From Akkermansiaceae bacterium (lineage in GTDB: Bacteria; Verrucomicrobiota; Verrucomicrobiia; Verrucomicrobiales; Akkermansiaceae): DNA of 64,000 nt. The stretch covers positions 1-64,000 of the forward strand of contig CAIXKE010000064.1 of NCBI GenBank assembly GCA_903919975.1. Reading direction: 5' to 3'. The translations under genes and the position numbers were made by a program. Below are positions 32,805-40,805 of this stretch, in pieces (position 1 is the first letter of the stretch; every line of letters starts with the position of its first letter). The notes under the pieces are model-generated. The model worked only from the letters and a program-made list of their open reading frames with translations. It did no database searches and was not told where the DNA came from.

Positions 32805-35800
32805 TCAGGCTACTTCGTCACTCACTGCTGCCGCTTTCTTCTCCTTACGATCCGAAAACTTCTGCACGAAGACATAACAGACCGGGATCAGGAATAGGCC
32901 GATGGCGGTGGAAATTGTCATGCCGAAGACCACGCCGGTGCCCATGGTGCTGCGTGAGGCGGCGCCGGAACCGGTGGCCAGCATCAACGGCACGCAGCCA
33001 AGGATGAAGGCGAACGAAGTCATCAGAATCGGCCGCAGGCGGAGTTTCGCACCTTCAAGTGCAGCTTCGAGTGTGGGCATGCCCTCGTCCCGTTTCATTT
33101 TGGCGAACTCGACGATGAGGATGGCGTTCTTGGCGGCGAGACCGATCAGCATGACCAATCCGACCTGTGCATAGACGTTCATCTCGAAATTCCGCAGTAA
33201 CAGGCCGATCATCGTTCCAAGAATGACGGTGGGCACGGAAAGCAGAACGGCGAATGGCAGCGACCAACTTTCATACTGCGCGGCTAACAACAAGAACACG
33301 AAGATGATCGCCATGCCGAAAATGAGTCCCGCCTGACCTTCGGATTTCTTTTCCTGAAGCGTGAGGCCGGACCATTCGTAACCGACGTTGGACGGCATCG
33401 TGGCCATCACTTCCTCCATCGCCTTGAGTGCTTGCGCCGAGCTGTAGCCGGCAGCGGGCGCGCCCATCATCTCGGCGGATAGATAGAGATTGAAACGGGT
33501 GGCGAAGTTGGGCCCGGAAATCTTGGTGATATTGACCAGCGTGCTCAGCGGAACCATGCCACCGTCGTTGTTGCGCACCCAGAATTTCCCGATGTCTTCC
33601 GGCGTGTTGGTGAACTCGGGCTCGGCTTGCAGGAAGACTTTGTAAACCCGGCCGAATTTCACGAAATCGTTCACGTAGAGGCCGCTCAAATACGACTGCA
33701 ACGTTTGGAAGACGCTGTCCACCGGGACTCCGAGCGTGCGGGCTTTCTCGCGGTCGAGCTCGACTTTGACCTGCGGCGTCGCGGGGTTGAATGTCGTGCT
33801 GACGCGGCCGATTTCCGGGCGTTTCGCAGCGGCGGCTTGCACTTGATTCACCATCGCCGCAAGTTGCTCGACGTTGCCGCCCGAGCGATCCTGAAGTTGC
33901 ATAGTGAAACCGGAAACGTTGCCGTATCCGGGCAGCGCCGGCGGGCCGAAGGCAAAGATGCGCGCCCCGGGAATCGTCGCGAATTTCTTATTCCATGCAT
34001 CGGCGATCGCCTTGGCGTGGAGTTCGGGGGTCGCGCGCTCCTCCCAGTCATCAAGACCGATGAACATCAGCGCGGCATTCGGCACGTTGAGGTTATTCAG
34101 GATATTCATACCGCTGAGAGCCAGCGCCGAGCGCACGCCTTGGGTATTGTTGACGATTTCCTCAACCTGCTTGAGTAATTCATCCGAGCGTTGCAACGAG
34201 GCGCCTTCCGGCAGTTCGATGGCGATGAACATGTAACCCTTGTCCTCGTCCGGAATGAAGCCGCCGGGGACGATCTTGCCGAGCCCCCAAATGCCACCGC
34301 AGACGATGACAAGCATCAGCATCGAGAATGTTGCCTTGCGCGTAAGGCCGCCGATAATCTTGCCATAACGTTCGATTACCCAGTCGAAGAAGTTGTTGAA
34401 CTTCTTGAAAAACCAAGCGACCGGCCCACGACCGGGTGTCGGTTTGCGCAGCAACAACGCGGAGAGCGCCGGGCTGAGCGTGAGCGCGTTGATCGCGGAG
34501 AAAATCACCGAGACGGCGATGGTAATGGCAAACTGTTGATAGAGTCGGCCGGTCACACCACCCATGAAAGCGACGGGCACGAACACCGCGCAGAGAATCA
34601 ACGCAATGGCCACCACCGGACCGGAGACTTCCTTCATCGCCTTGCGCGTTGCATCGACAGGCGAGAGCCCGTGCTCAATGTGATGTTGCACGGCCTCGAC
34701 CACCACGATGGCATCATCGACGACAATGCCGATCGCAAGCACCAGCCCGAACATCGTGAGCGTGTTGACACTGAAACCGAGCATCGGGAAAGCGATGAAA
34801 ACACCTAACAGAGAAACCGGAACCGTGAGCATCGGAATGATCGTGGCGCGGAAACTCTGCAGGAAGATGAATACCACGATGAGCACCAGAACGATCGCCT
34901 CGAACAGCGTGTGGACGATCGCTTCCATCGAGGCCTTGATCGGCAGGGTGGAGTCGAGCGTGATGCTATACTCCATGTCCGGCGGGAAGCGCAGTTTTGC
35001 CTCCTCCAGAATTTTTTTCACGTTGTCCGCTGTTTCAAGAGCGTTGGCACCGGGGGCCAGATAGACACCGAGCGCACCGGCGGGCGCCTTGTCCATGCGG
35101 GCGTGAAGATCGTAGGTCTGCGCGCCCAGTTCCACGCGGGCGACGTCCTTGATTTTCACTTGCTGGCCATCGGTGCTGGAGCGGATGATGATTTCTTCAA
35201 ACTCCTTGGGGTCCTTTAGCAAACCGAGCGCGCGCACGTTGAACTGGCTTTCCTGTCCCTCTGGCGCGGGCTCTGCGCCGATCCGCCCGGCGGGCGACTG
35301 AGCATTCTGCTCCTTGATCGCATTGGAAATATCGGTCGGCGTCACACCGAGGGAAGCGAGTTTGTCCGGCTTGAGCCAGATGCGCATCGAGTAATCCTGC
35401 GCGGTGAAATTCTTTACGTCGCCCACACCACGGACGCGCTTGATTTGGTCCACTAGATTGATGTCGACATAGTTGCCGAGAAAAACTCCATCATACGTGC
35501 CCTTCGGCGAGGATACTCCAATCGCTAACAAGATATCAGGACTGGAGCGGTTGGTGATGACGCCCTCGCGTTTCACCGCATCCGGCAGCTGGGCTTCCGC
35601 CTGGCCCACGCGGTTCTGCGTGTTGACCTGCATGATGTCCACATCGGTGCCGACATCAAAGGTGACGTTGAGTGTCATCTTGCCGTCGTTGGCGTTGTAG
35701 GACTGCATGTAGAGCAGCTTGTCCACGCCGTTGACCTTGGACTCGATGGGCGTCGCCACGGATTCCATGACTGCCTCGGCGGCGGCACCGCGATAGGTCG

Positions 35801-35939
35801 AGGTGACCTGGATTAGGGTGGGGCTGACATTCGGGTATTCCGAAATCGGCAGGCGTGAGAGTGAAATGAGGCCCACGATGCAGGTGACGATCGAGATGAC
35901 CATCGCCACGATCGGTCGGCGGATGAAGAATTCAGCCAT
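32805..35939 (-). CDS. RND efflux pump, AcrB/MexB (HAE1) type
   Basis: 1044 residues with the full inner-membrane RND architecture: FFIRRPIVAMVISI at the start, two large periplasmic loops and twelve transmembrane segments. The proton-relay Asp pair is in GIVVDDAIVVVEAVQHHIE (TM4). The C-terminal GLAAKNAILIVEFAK and FGMTISTAIGLFLIPVCYV blocks match AcrB-type drug pumps. It exports hydrophobic compounds with the adaptor encoded 6 bp upstream and a TolC-like channel, probably the one at 46.8 kb, which the intervening island separates from the pump genes. Confidence 0.93.
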   Translation of the reverse strand: MAEFFIRRPIVAMVISIVTCIVGLISLSRLPISEYPNVSPTLIQVTSTYRGAAAEAVMESVATPIESKVNGVDKLLYMQSYNANDGKMTLNVTFDVGTDVDIMQVNTQNRVGQAEAQLPDAVKREGVITNRSSPDILLAIGVSSPKGTYDGVFLGNYVDINLVDQIKRVRGVGDVKNFTAQDYSMRIWLKPDKLASLGVTPTDISNAIKEQNAQSPAGRIGAEPAPEGQESQFNVRALGLLKDPKEFEEIIIRSSTDGQQVKIKDVARVELGAQTYDLHARMDKAPAGALGVYLAPGANALETADNVKKILEEAKLRFPPDMEYSITLDSTLPIKASMEAIVHTLFEAIVLVLIVVFIFLQSFRATIIPMLTVPVSLLGVFIAFPMLGFSVNTLTMFGLVLAIGIVVDDAIVVVEAVQHHIEHGLSPVDATRKAMKEVSGPVVAIALILCAVFVPVAFMGGVTGRLYQQFAITIAVSVIFSAINALTLSPALSALLLRKPTPGRGPVAWFFKKFNNFFDWVIERYGKIIGGLTRKATFSMLMLVIVCGGIWGLGKIVPGGFIPDEDKGYMFIAIELPEGASLQRSDELLKQVEEIVNNTQGVRSALALSGMNILNNLNVPNAALMFIGLDDWEERATPELHAKAIADAWNKKFATIPGARIFAFGPPALPGYGNVSGFTMQLQDRSGGNVEQLAAMVNQVQAAAAKRPEIGRVSTTFNPATPQVKVELDREKARTLGVPVDSVFQTLQSYLSGLYVNDFVKFGRVYKVFLQAEPEFTNTPEDIGKFWVRNNDGGMVPLSTLVNITKISGPNFATRFNLYLSAEMMGAPAAGYSSAQALKAMEEVMATMPSNVGYEWSGLTLQEKKSEGQAGLIFGMAIIFVFLLLAAQYESWSLPFAVLLSVPTVILGTMIGLLLRNFEMNVYAQVGLVMLIGLAAKNAILIVEFAKMKRDEGMPTLEAALEGAKLRLRPILMTSFAFILGCVPLMLATGSGAASRSTMGTGVVFGMTISTAIGLFLIPVCYVFVQKFSDRKEKKAAAVSDEVA

Positions 35940-35945
35940 GACGTG

Positions 35946-37148
35946 TTAGTGCTTGGTGGGTTTCACTTCGGCGGCGGGCGCGGATTGCATGGCGGCCATC
36001 TGGCTGGCGTCCAACGCCTTCACCCGCGCTCCTTCACGCGCTTTCTGGATGCCTTCGAGGATGATGCGCTCGCCAGGTTTCAATCCTTCGGAAATGAGGA
36101 TGTTTGAATCGACCTGCTCGGCTGTGGTGACGGCACGCTGATTTGCGATGCCATCCGGACTCACCACCCAAACAAATGATTTGCCCTGCAATGAGACTAG
36201 AGCGCGCTCCGGGATGGCGATGCTGTTCTTGCGCGTTCCGATGTCCACGCGGACTCGTGAGAACATCCCGGGACGCAGCAGCTTGTCCTTGTTGGGAAAC
36301 TCCGCCCGGATGCGTAGTGTGCCGGTTTTCACATCCACCGCTCGGTCGATGAAGACGAAGCGGCCCTGATCCGGGTGATCCTTGCCATCAGCGGGAATAA
36401 GAGTGAGGGGAAGTGCAGCCAGTTCACGGCCCAGCTTGACGCTTCGCTCTTGGGCGCGGATGTAATCGACTTCGCTGAGGTTGCAGTAAAACCAGATGGG
36501 GTCGAGCGTGGAAATCGTTGCTAATAATGTAGGTTCGCCCTTACCGACGAAATCGCCGATGGAGACTTGCTTGGCACCGATCAAGCCAGTGATGGGAGCT
36601 TTCACATCGCAATAGCCGAGGTCCAGTTTGGCGGAATCCACCCGCGCATTCGCGGACTGGACACCCGCATCACCGACCTGCACCGCGGCGAGCGCGTTGT
36701 CGAGATCCTGCTTGGGAATCGCCCGTTTTTCGAACAACGGTTCGAGCCGGGCAACGTCTGCTTTGTATTTGGCAAGTGCGGCTACGGACTCGGCGAGGGA
36801 GCCCTCTGCGCCTTTGAGCTTCTCCTCATACGGCCGCTTATCGAGTTTGAAAACGATCTGGTCCTTTTGCACCTCGGTGCCTTCGATAAATGGCGTTTCC
36901 TCAACGAAAGCTTCCACCCGCGCCCGCACATCGACATTTTGCGGCGAGTCGAGCTGGCCGATCAGAGTCGCTGTCAGTGGCACTTCCGATGTGGTGATTT
37001 CCAGCACCTCGACGATGGGCGGGGGAGCTATCACAGCTTCGGGTTTCTTGCAGGCTGCCAGCGAAAAAGCCACTATCAAAGCAGCTCCGATGGGCACTGT
37101 GGCGTGGCGGGATGATCCGCCATGAGGTTTGCGGGAGATGGTTTTCAA
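35946..37148 (-). CDS. RND periplasmic adaptor (AcrA/HlyD-type)
   Basis: 400 residues. A membrane-anchoring signal (PIGAALIVAFSLAACKK, with a lipobox ending AAC) precedes the barrel/lipoyl/hairpin layout of AcrA: VRARVEAFVEETPFIEGTEV, KDQIVFKLDKRPYEEKL, a coiled-coil hairpin (about 105-160), and the DLGYCDVKAPITGLIGA repeat of the lipoyl domain. It bridges the pump to an outer-membrane channel. No repressor gene is adjacent. Confidence 0.92.
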   Translation of the reverse strand: MKTISRKPHGGSSRHATVPIGAALIVAFSLAACKKPEAVIAPPPIVEVLEITTSEVPLTATLIGQLDSPQNVDVRARVEAFVEETPFIEGTEVQKDQIVFKLDKRPYEEKLKGAEGSLAESVAALAKYKADVARLEPLFEKRAIPKQDLDNALAAVQVGDAGVQSANARVDSAKLDLGYCDVKAPITGLIGAKQVSIGDFVGKGEPTLLATISTLDPIWFYCNLSEVDYIRAQERSVKLGRELAALPLTLIPADGKDHPDQGRFVFIDRAVDVKTGTLRIRAEFPNKDKLLRPGMFSRVRVDIGTRKNSIAIPERALVSLQGKSFVWVVSPDGIANQRAVTTAEQVDSNILISEGLKPGERIILEGIQKAREGARVKALDASQMAAMQSAPAAEVKPTKH

Positions 37149-37299
37149 TGTGGAGGTTCGCTCGGGTTGAGTGTGAAAAACTTCTAAATTCGATTTGCAT
37201 TTCCTCAGGAGGCATCTCCTAAGGAGAACAAAAGCGCCTTTTTACTAAATAAGCACGCCTTGGGTGTCAACCATGACCTCGGGAGCTATGACTTTAGTC

Positions 37300-37385
37300 T
37301 TACTGTGACTTCTTCGGTCGTGGCTTCTTCTCTTTCTTGTCCAGCGCCAGCGGGGCGGCGAGTTGTTCGTAGCGGCCGAAGGCTT
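37300..37385 (-). pseudogene. Detached natural 3' end of the MmeI-like gene
   Basis: The minus strand reads FGRYEQLAAPLALDKKEKKP, then RPKKSQ and TAA. This is the expected C-terminus of the MmeI-like protein whose body lies at 43.9-46.5 kb, where the corresponding frame instead drifts into unrelated codons after KKPRP. The upstream side is not coding for the same protein. The tail has therefore been separated from its gene by about 6.6 kb. Confidence 0.7.
37313..37380. repeat. Left copy of a 68-bp direct repeat (attL candidate)
   Basis: Matches 43903-43970 in the same orientation over 68 bp with two mismatches by eye. It starts TTCGGTCGTGGCTTC and ends GGCCGAA. Similarity stops sharply at both ends. 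An integrase remnant begins about 25 bp inside this copy. Confidence 0.85.
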
Positions 37386-37405
37386 ACGGCTGAGTGAGGT
37401 CCACC

Positions 37406-37545
37406 TTCGTTTTGGAGCGTGTCATCATTGATCTACGGGCTGGTCAGGCGAAAACCGCTTCCCGCCGCATTATTCCGATCACCGGGAATCTGCGGACGTA
37501 GATTGAGCCGCTGTCGCGCAAGGGGAAGCTGGTCCGGGCCACGCC
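37406..37545 (+). pseudogene. Tyrosine recombinase remnant
   Basis: The frame reads IIDLRAGQAKTASRRIIPIT, then GNLRT and a TAG at 37499-37501, then IEPLSRKGKLVR. Phage/ICE-type integrases commonly carry AKTxSRRxxPIxxNLRAWL, so the TAG most likely replaced a TGG Trp codon. Catalytic R..HxxR/Y regions are missing, and the text before AKT looks shortened. It is the only integrase trace inside the direct repeats. Confidence 0.6.
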
Positions 37546-37559
37546 GACTCCAGAAAGTA

Positions 37560-37601
37560 GGGTTTCACCCCATTGCGGAGCGGCGTCCTCTCGCCTATTT
37601 T
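37560..37601 (+). promoter_or_regulatory. Shared ACCCCAT promoter motif, copy 1
   Basis: GGGTTTCACCCCATTGCGG (37560-37578) ends its CAT core 22 nt before a -10-like TATTTT (37596-37601). The presumed target is the entericidin-like gene starting at 37644. Confidence 0.55.
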
Positions 37602-37643
37602 AGGTTCGTGAGAACTACATGGAAAAACACCATGTAACGATCA

Positions 37644-37775
37644 TTGAAACACATTGCCATGCTCGCGCTCGCATGCGCTCTTGTAGGGGTCTTCACCTCG
37701 GGTTGCGGCACCGTCCGCGGCTTCGGTAGGGACGTCGGCACCGTCGGCGAAGGCATTCAGAAATCCACCCGGTAA
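37644..37775 (+). CDS. Entericidin-like small lipoprotein
   Basis: 43 codons from a TTG at 37644; an ATG at 37659 is the alternative start. Signal peptide and lipobox (VGVFTSGC), then the mature part CGTVRGFGRDVGTVGEG, which matches entericidin A/B-type lipoproteins (C-x-TVRGxGxDV). Such peptides sit in the envelope and are induced by stress or stationary phase. It lies behind promoter motif copy 1 and is followed 49 bp later by a DUF5670 membrane peptide, with which it may form an operon. Confidence 0.72.
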   Translation: MKHIAMLALACALVGVFTSGCGTVRGFGRDVGTVGEGIQKSTR

Positions 37776-37824
37776 GCCGTTCGGTTTTTAAAATCCAATC
37801 ACCAACAAAGAAAGATCCCGATCC

Positions 37825-37974
37825 ATGTTAATGACTCTCGCAATTATCCTTCTCGTGCTGTGGGCCTTGGGGCTCGTCACCAGTTACACCTTGGGAGGGT
37901 TCATTCATATCCTGTTGGTGATAGCTGTCATCGTTGTTTTAATCCGGGTGATCCAGGGGCGTCGAATCCTCTGA
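37825..37974 (+). CDS. DUF5670 (lmo0937-type) small membrane protein
   Basis: 49 residues: MLMTLAIILLVLWALGLVTS, then YTLGGFIHILLVIAVIVVLIRV and a short basic end. Two hydrophobic helices around a TxGGFIH turn are the hallmark of the lmo0937/DUF5670 family, a tiny inner-membrane protein found next to stress genes in many soil bacteria. An AAAGAAAG ribosome-binding region precedes it. Function unknown. Confidence 0.8.
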   Translation: MLMTLAIILLVLWALGLVTSYTLGGFIHILLVIAVIVVLIRVIQGRRIL

Positions 37975-38041
37975 TTCATGGCACGATCAAGCACAAGTGC
38001 CGCTGCAAAAAGGCCTGTTTCATTTTCACCATCAAATCTCC

Positions 38042-38257
38042 ATGAATCTTAAAGCCATTGTCGCCATCGTCTTGGTCATTCTCGGCATCGTGGTGCTCGC
38101 CTATTCGGGCATCACTTTCACGACTCCGGGAGAAACCGTCCAGTTCCTCGGAATGCGCATTGAAACCCGTGAGTCACACTTCATCCCGCCGGTCTTCGGA
38201 GCGCTCGCCCTTATCGGCGGGATCGTGTTACTGCTCTTGAAACCCAGATCGGTTTGA
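38042..38257 (+). CDS. DUF3185-like small membrane protein
   Basis: 71 residues from the ATG at 38042 (the frame is open from 37997). Two hydrophobic helices (AIVAIVLVILGIVVLAYSG and VFGALALIGGIVLLLL) flank a soluble loop TTPGETVQFLGMRIETRES. This pattern matches DUF3185-type membrane proteins, which occur with DUF5670 and DUF3309 genes. It lies 67 bp after the DUF5670 gene, probably in the same transcript. Function unknown. Confidence 0.75.
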   Translation: MNLKAIVAIVLVILGIVVLAYSGITFTTPGETVQFLGMRIETRESHFIPPVFGALALIGGIVLLLLKPRSV

Positions 38258-38280
38258 TCAGAGCGGGGAAATAGGATCCT

Positions 38281-38302
38281 GAGATCCTATTGATAGGATC
38301 TC
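38281..38302. promoter_or_regulatory. 10-bp palindrome upstream of the response regulator
   Basis: GAGATCCTAT and ATAGGATCTC form a perfect inverted repeat with a 2-nt centre, just after the DUF3185 stop and 15 bp before the -35 box of the regulator gene. It could be a short terminator stem (no T run) or an operator. Confidence 0.4.
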
Positions 38303-38316
38303 GCGGTAGAATGCAT

Positions 38317-38346
38317 TTGCCTTCGGATGATTGTCCGTGGTATAAT
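38317..38346 (+). promoter_or_regulatory. Sigma-70-type promoter of the response regulator gene
   Basis: TTGCCT (38317-38322) and a perfect TATAAT (38341-38346) are 18 bp apart, about 40 bp upstream of the start codon. The ACCCCAT motif seen at other promoters of the segment is absent here, so this promoter may be constitutive. Confidence 0.55.
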
Positions 38347-38387
38347 ACAGCGGGTAGGAATGTCAAAACACGGCGCACCATGAACCT

Positions 38388-39065
38388 ATGAAACCAATCA
38401 CCGTCCTGTTGGCTGAAGATCATACTCTGGTGCGTGAGGGGATCCGCATGATTCTCAATCTTGAAACGGATCTGGATGTCGTCGGTGAGGCGCATGACGG
38501 GCGACAGGCCATCAAGCTGGCCCTTGAGTCCAATCCCGATGTGGTGTTGATGGACATCGCCATGCCCGGTCTCAACGGACTGGAAGCCACCCGCCAGTTG
38601 CTGAAGGTCCGTCCCGGCGCGAAAATCATCATTCTCACCGCACATTGCGATGACACTCACGTCAAACGCGCCGCCGAATCCGGGGCGATGGGATTCCTGC
38701 TCAAACAGGATTCCACCCACGATGTTTGCCGCGCGATTCGGGAAGTTCACCAAGGCAGGATTTTTTACTGCACTTCGGTTTCGGATCGTTTCACTCGCAT
38801 CAATTCTCATGCGCGCGACCTATTGGGAAATTCCGTGAGAAAACCCTCCGTGCTGACCTCGCGCGAGATGGAAATACTTCAACTCATTGCCGAGGGAAAA
38901 GCTAACAAGGAAGCCGCAGCGGAGCTCGGAATCAGCATCAAGACGGTGGAGAAACACCGCGGACAACTGATGAAAAAACTCGATATCCACGATACTGCGA
39001 GCCTCACTCGCCATGCCATCTCGGCGGGTATCATCGAGAGTAGCGTGCAGGTCACCATGCTGTGA
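38388..39065 (+). CDS. NarL/FixJ-family response regulator
   Basis: 225 residues. Receiver domain: acidic pocket LLAEDH near the N-terminus, phospho-acceptor Asp at about 56 in VVLMDIAMPG, the switch Thr in IILTAH and the Lys in FLLKQ. The C-terminal LuxR-type HTH is LTSREMEILQLIAEGKANKEAAAELGISIKTVEKHRGQLMKKL. No histidine kinase is adjacent; only a deleted kinase remnant remains 4.7 kb away (43737-43853) inside the same segment. Candidate targets are the four promoters carrying the ACCCCAT motif at about -41. Confidence 0.9.
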   Translation: MKPITVLLAEDHTLVREGIRMILNLETDLDVVGEAHDGRQAIKLALESNPDVVLMDIAMPGLNGLEATRQLLKVRPGAKIIILTAHCDDTHVKRAAESGAMGFLLKQDSTHDVCRAIREVHQGRIFYCTSVSDRFTRINSHARDLLGNSVRKPSVLTSREMEILQLIAEGKANKEAAAELGISIKTVEKHRGQLMKKLDIHDTASLTRHAISAGIIESSVQVTML

Positions 39066-39089
39066 GACGCTTGGCGGCTCCATGCCAGT

Positions 39090-39132
39090 GGGATTACACC
39101 CCATGGCGGTTCATCGTGGAATATGCTAATTT
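39090..39132 (+). promoter_or_regulatory. Shared ACCCCAT promoter motif, copy 2
   Basis: GGGATTACACCCCATGGCGG (39090-39109), with the CAT core 22 nt before TAATTT (39127-39132). It lies upstream of the small lipoprotein gene at 39178. Confidence 0.55.
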
Positions 39133-39177
39133 CTCCTTGGTTGGGGAACAGCCCAATCAATTAACACCTTAATCACC

Positions 39178-39348
39178 ATGAAAACCATCATTGTCAGTCT
39201 CCTTGGCCTCGGCGCTCTCAGCTTTCTAACCAACTGCACTCTCGTCGAGAGCCGGGAACCTTCCACACGCACCACCAGAACGACGACGACCGAGGTGACC
39301 CCGACCACCTATGGCACGGTGGAAACCAAAACCACGCGTTCTTACTGA
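39178..39348 (+). CDS. Small Thr-rich lipoprotein
   Basis: 56 residues: signal peptide with lipobox (LSFLTNC), then a Thr/Arg-rich mature segment (RTTRTTTTEVTPTTYGTVE). No family is recognised with certainty; the low-complexity mature part suggests an envelope tether. Its promoter carries motif copy 2. After the stop, 39349-39635 holds no gene I can support. Confidence 0.6.
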   Translation: MKTIIVSLLGLGALSFLTNCTLVESREPSTRTTRTTTTEVTPTTYGTVETKTTRSY

Positions 39349-39635
39349 TCTGGACGCACCCGTCCGGGGCACGGATGCTTGATTCCATCTATGGGAGTCC
39401 AATCCGGCTTTTTGGATGGGATCATGAGTCGGAGTGGTTCCAAACTGCCGAAACAATGACCCTCGGGGGGGGCAAAACATGCATCACCCCCGCTCTATTT
39501 AGGCCGCGCGGCGCTTGCGGTTCGCTTGCCTGCTGCTGTTTGATAGAAGGCCGACAGTGAATGGACGCGACCCTCAGGAAACCGGGAAGTCCCCGCTAAA
39601 GTTGATCCACCAGGGTTGCGGATGATTTGTTGCCT

Positions 39636-40413
39636 TCACGGTAAGGGGATCTTGTTGATCGGAAGCGACAGTCCGCCGGGTATGGGCGTGCTGCCGGAGA
39701 GCAATTCATCAGACGGAACCGGGACGTCCTTTTTTGCCTGCGGGATCAATCGCCCGATCGCCTCGGCCAGCGAGGTCACGATTTCATCAGCGCCGGAGTC
39801 ACGCAAGGCGGCGGCGTTCTCCGGACTCAGGTCCGGTCGTCCCCACAAGCCGACGACGATTTTCAAACTCGCGGAAAGCGCCCGGATTTTCACACATAGA
39901 TATCTCGCGTGAATGAGCGTGCTGGGCGGCACCACTGAGATGCAAACAACATCAGCTTTCGCTTTCCGGACCCACGCCACAAGCTCACCCAACGGCATCG
40001 TTGCCGCCGCGCTCTGTGCGGACAAGCCATGCTGACCAATCAGTCGGATGATCCGGTTCCGCAATTCCTCCCGCTGCATCAAGAAGGACGACAACCAGCG
40101 CGGCCGTTCCGAGCGGTCCAAGCACCGGTGCCAAAACCACCTGCATGAACTCAATGCGCTGATCATTTCCATTGACGATCTCTACCGGCGTCACTTTTCC
40201 CGCCGGTCGCCTTGTGGAATCCGGACGGGACTCGGGGCCATCCGGCAGATCCTTCTTCAGTTCTTCGAGGGTTGTCGAGATCGTTGAGAGGGGTCCATAC
40301 TGCGGCACTTGGATCGAGCGCAATTTGGTTGCTTGTGATTCTGCGGACGAGGGTCGCTTTGCGGGTATGGCCATGTGGATTTCCGGTCGCAACGGCAAGT
40401 GAAGGACGTTCAA
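39636..40413 (-). pseudogene. AI-2E/PerM-family transporter remnant (frameshift, deletion)
   Basis: The 5' part reads KVTPVEIVNGNDQRIEFMQV and LAPVLGPLGTAALVVVLL, then loses frame. The -1/+1 frame resumes as FLMQREELRNRIIRLIGQ, the next block of AI-2E transporters. A short stretch later the protein jumps to AKADVVCISVVPPSTLIHAR and IVVGLWGRPD, a cobalamin-binding-like cytosolic domain found at the C-terminus of some members. The N-terminal helices and most of the membrane core are missing. It is a decayed gene. Confidence 0.65.
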
Positions 40414-40477
40414 GACGGATTCAACCCGTCATGAACGTCCCTATCAGATGAAGTGTCACGCCTCCTATTTAAAGCGA

Positions 40478-40780
40478 CTATTTGTTTTCCGCATCCACCT
40501 TGGCCTTGGCTGCATCCGCCTCGGCTTCGGCTTTCTTCTTCTCGGCATCGAGTTGTGCTTGGGCGGAAACTTTGTCGGTCTCGATCCTTGCCTTGTCGAT
40601 CTTGGCGTTCACGTCGGTTTGTTGGTTCGCGTATTTGGCATCCGCGTCCACTTCGTCCTTGCGCGTGTCGATCGCCTCCTTGGTGGCGTCCGTGGATTCA
40701 TCAATGGCGGTTTTCTGTTTGTTGCAGCCATAGGTGAAGGCTGCGGCAATCGCGACGATTGCGAATTTTGAGTATTTCAT
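40478..40780 (-). CDS. Coiled-coil small lipoprotein
   Basis: 100 residues: lipoprotein signal (AIVAIAAAFTYGC), then an Ala/Lys/Glu/Asp-rich helix for the rest of the protein (for example QAQLDAEKKKAEAEADAAKA), which predicts a long coiled coil. Proteins of this kind stabilise or space the envelope. It starts 25 bp after the stop of the YXWGXW gene on the same strand and may be co-transcribed with it. Confidence 0.7.
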   Translation of the reverse strand: MKYSKFAIVAIAAAFTYGCNKQKTAIDESTDATKEAIDTRKDEVDADAKYANQQTDVNAKIDKARIETDKVSAQAQLDAEKKKAEAEADAAKAKVDAENK

Positions 40781-40805
40781 GGCGGTGTGTTTCTATGGTT
40801 ATGGT

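Noticed and set aside
34191-34808. 205-codon plus-strand ORF opposite the RND pump
   Set aside because: Antisense of transmembrane segments; His/Asp/Arg-rich text without domain features.
39349-39635. A small gene ending in an Arg/Lys-rich tail on the minus strand near 39510
   Set aside because: The frame has no plausible start or upstream protein sequence, so I leave the interval as non-coding.
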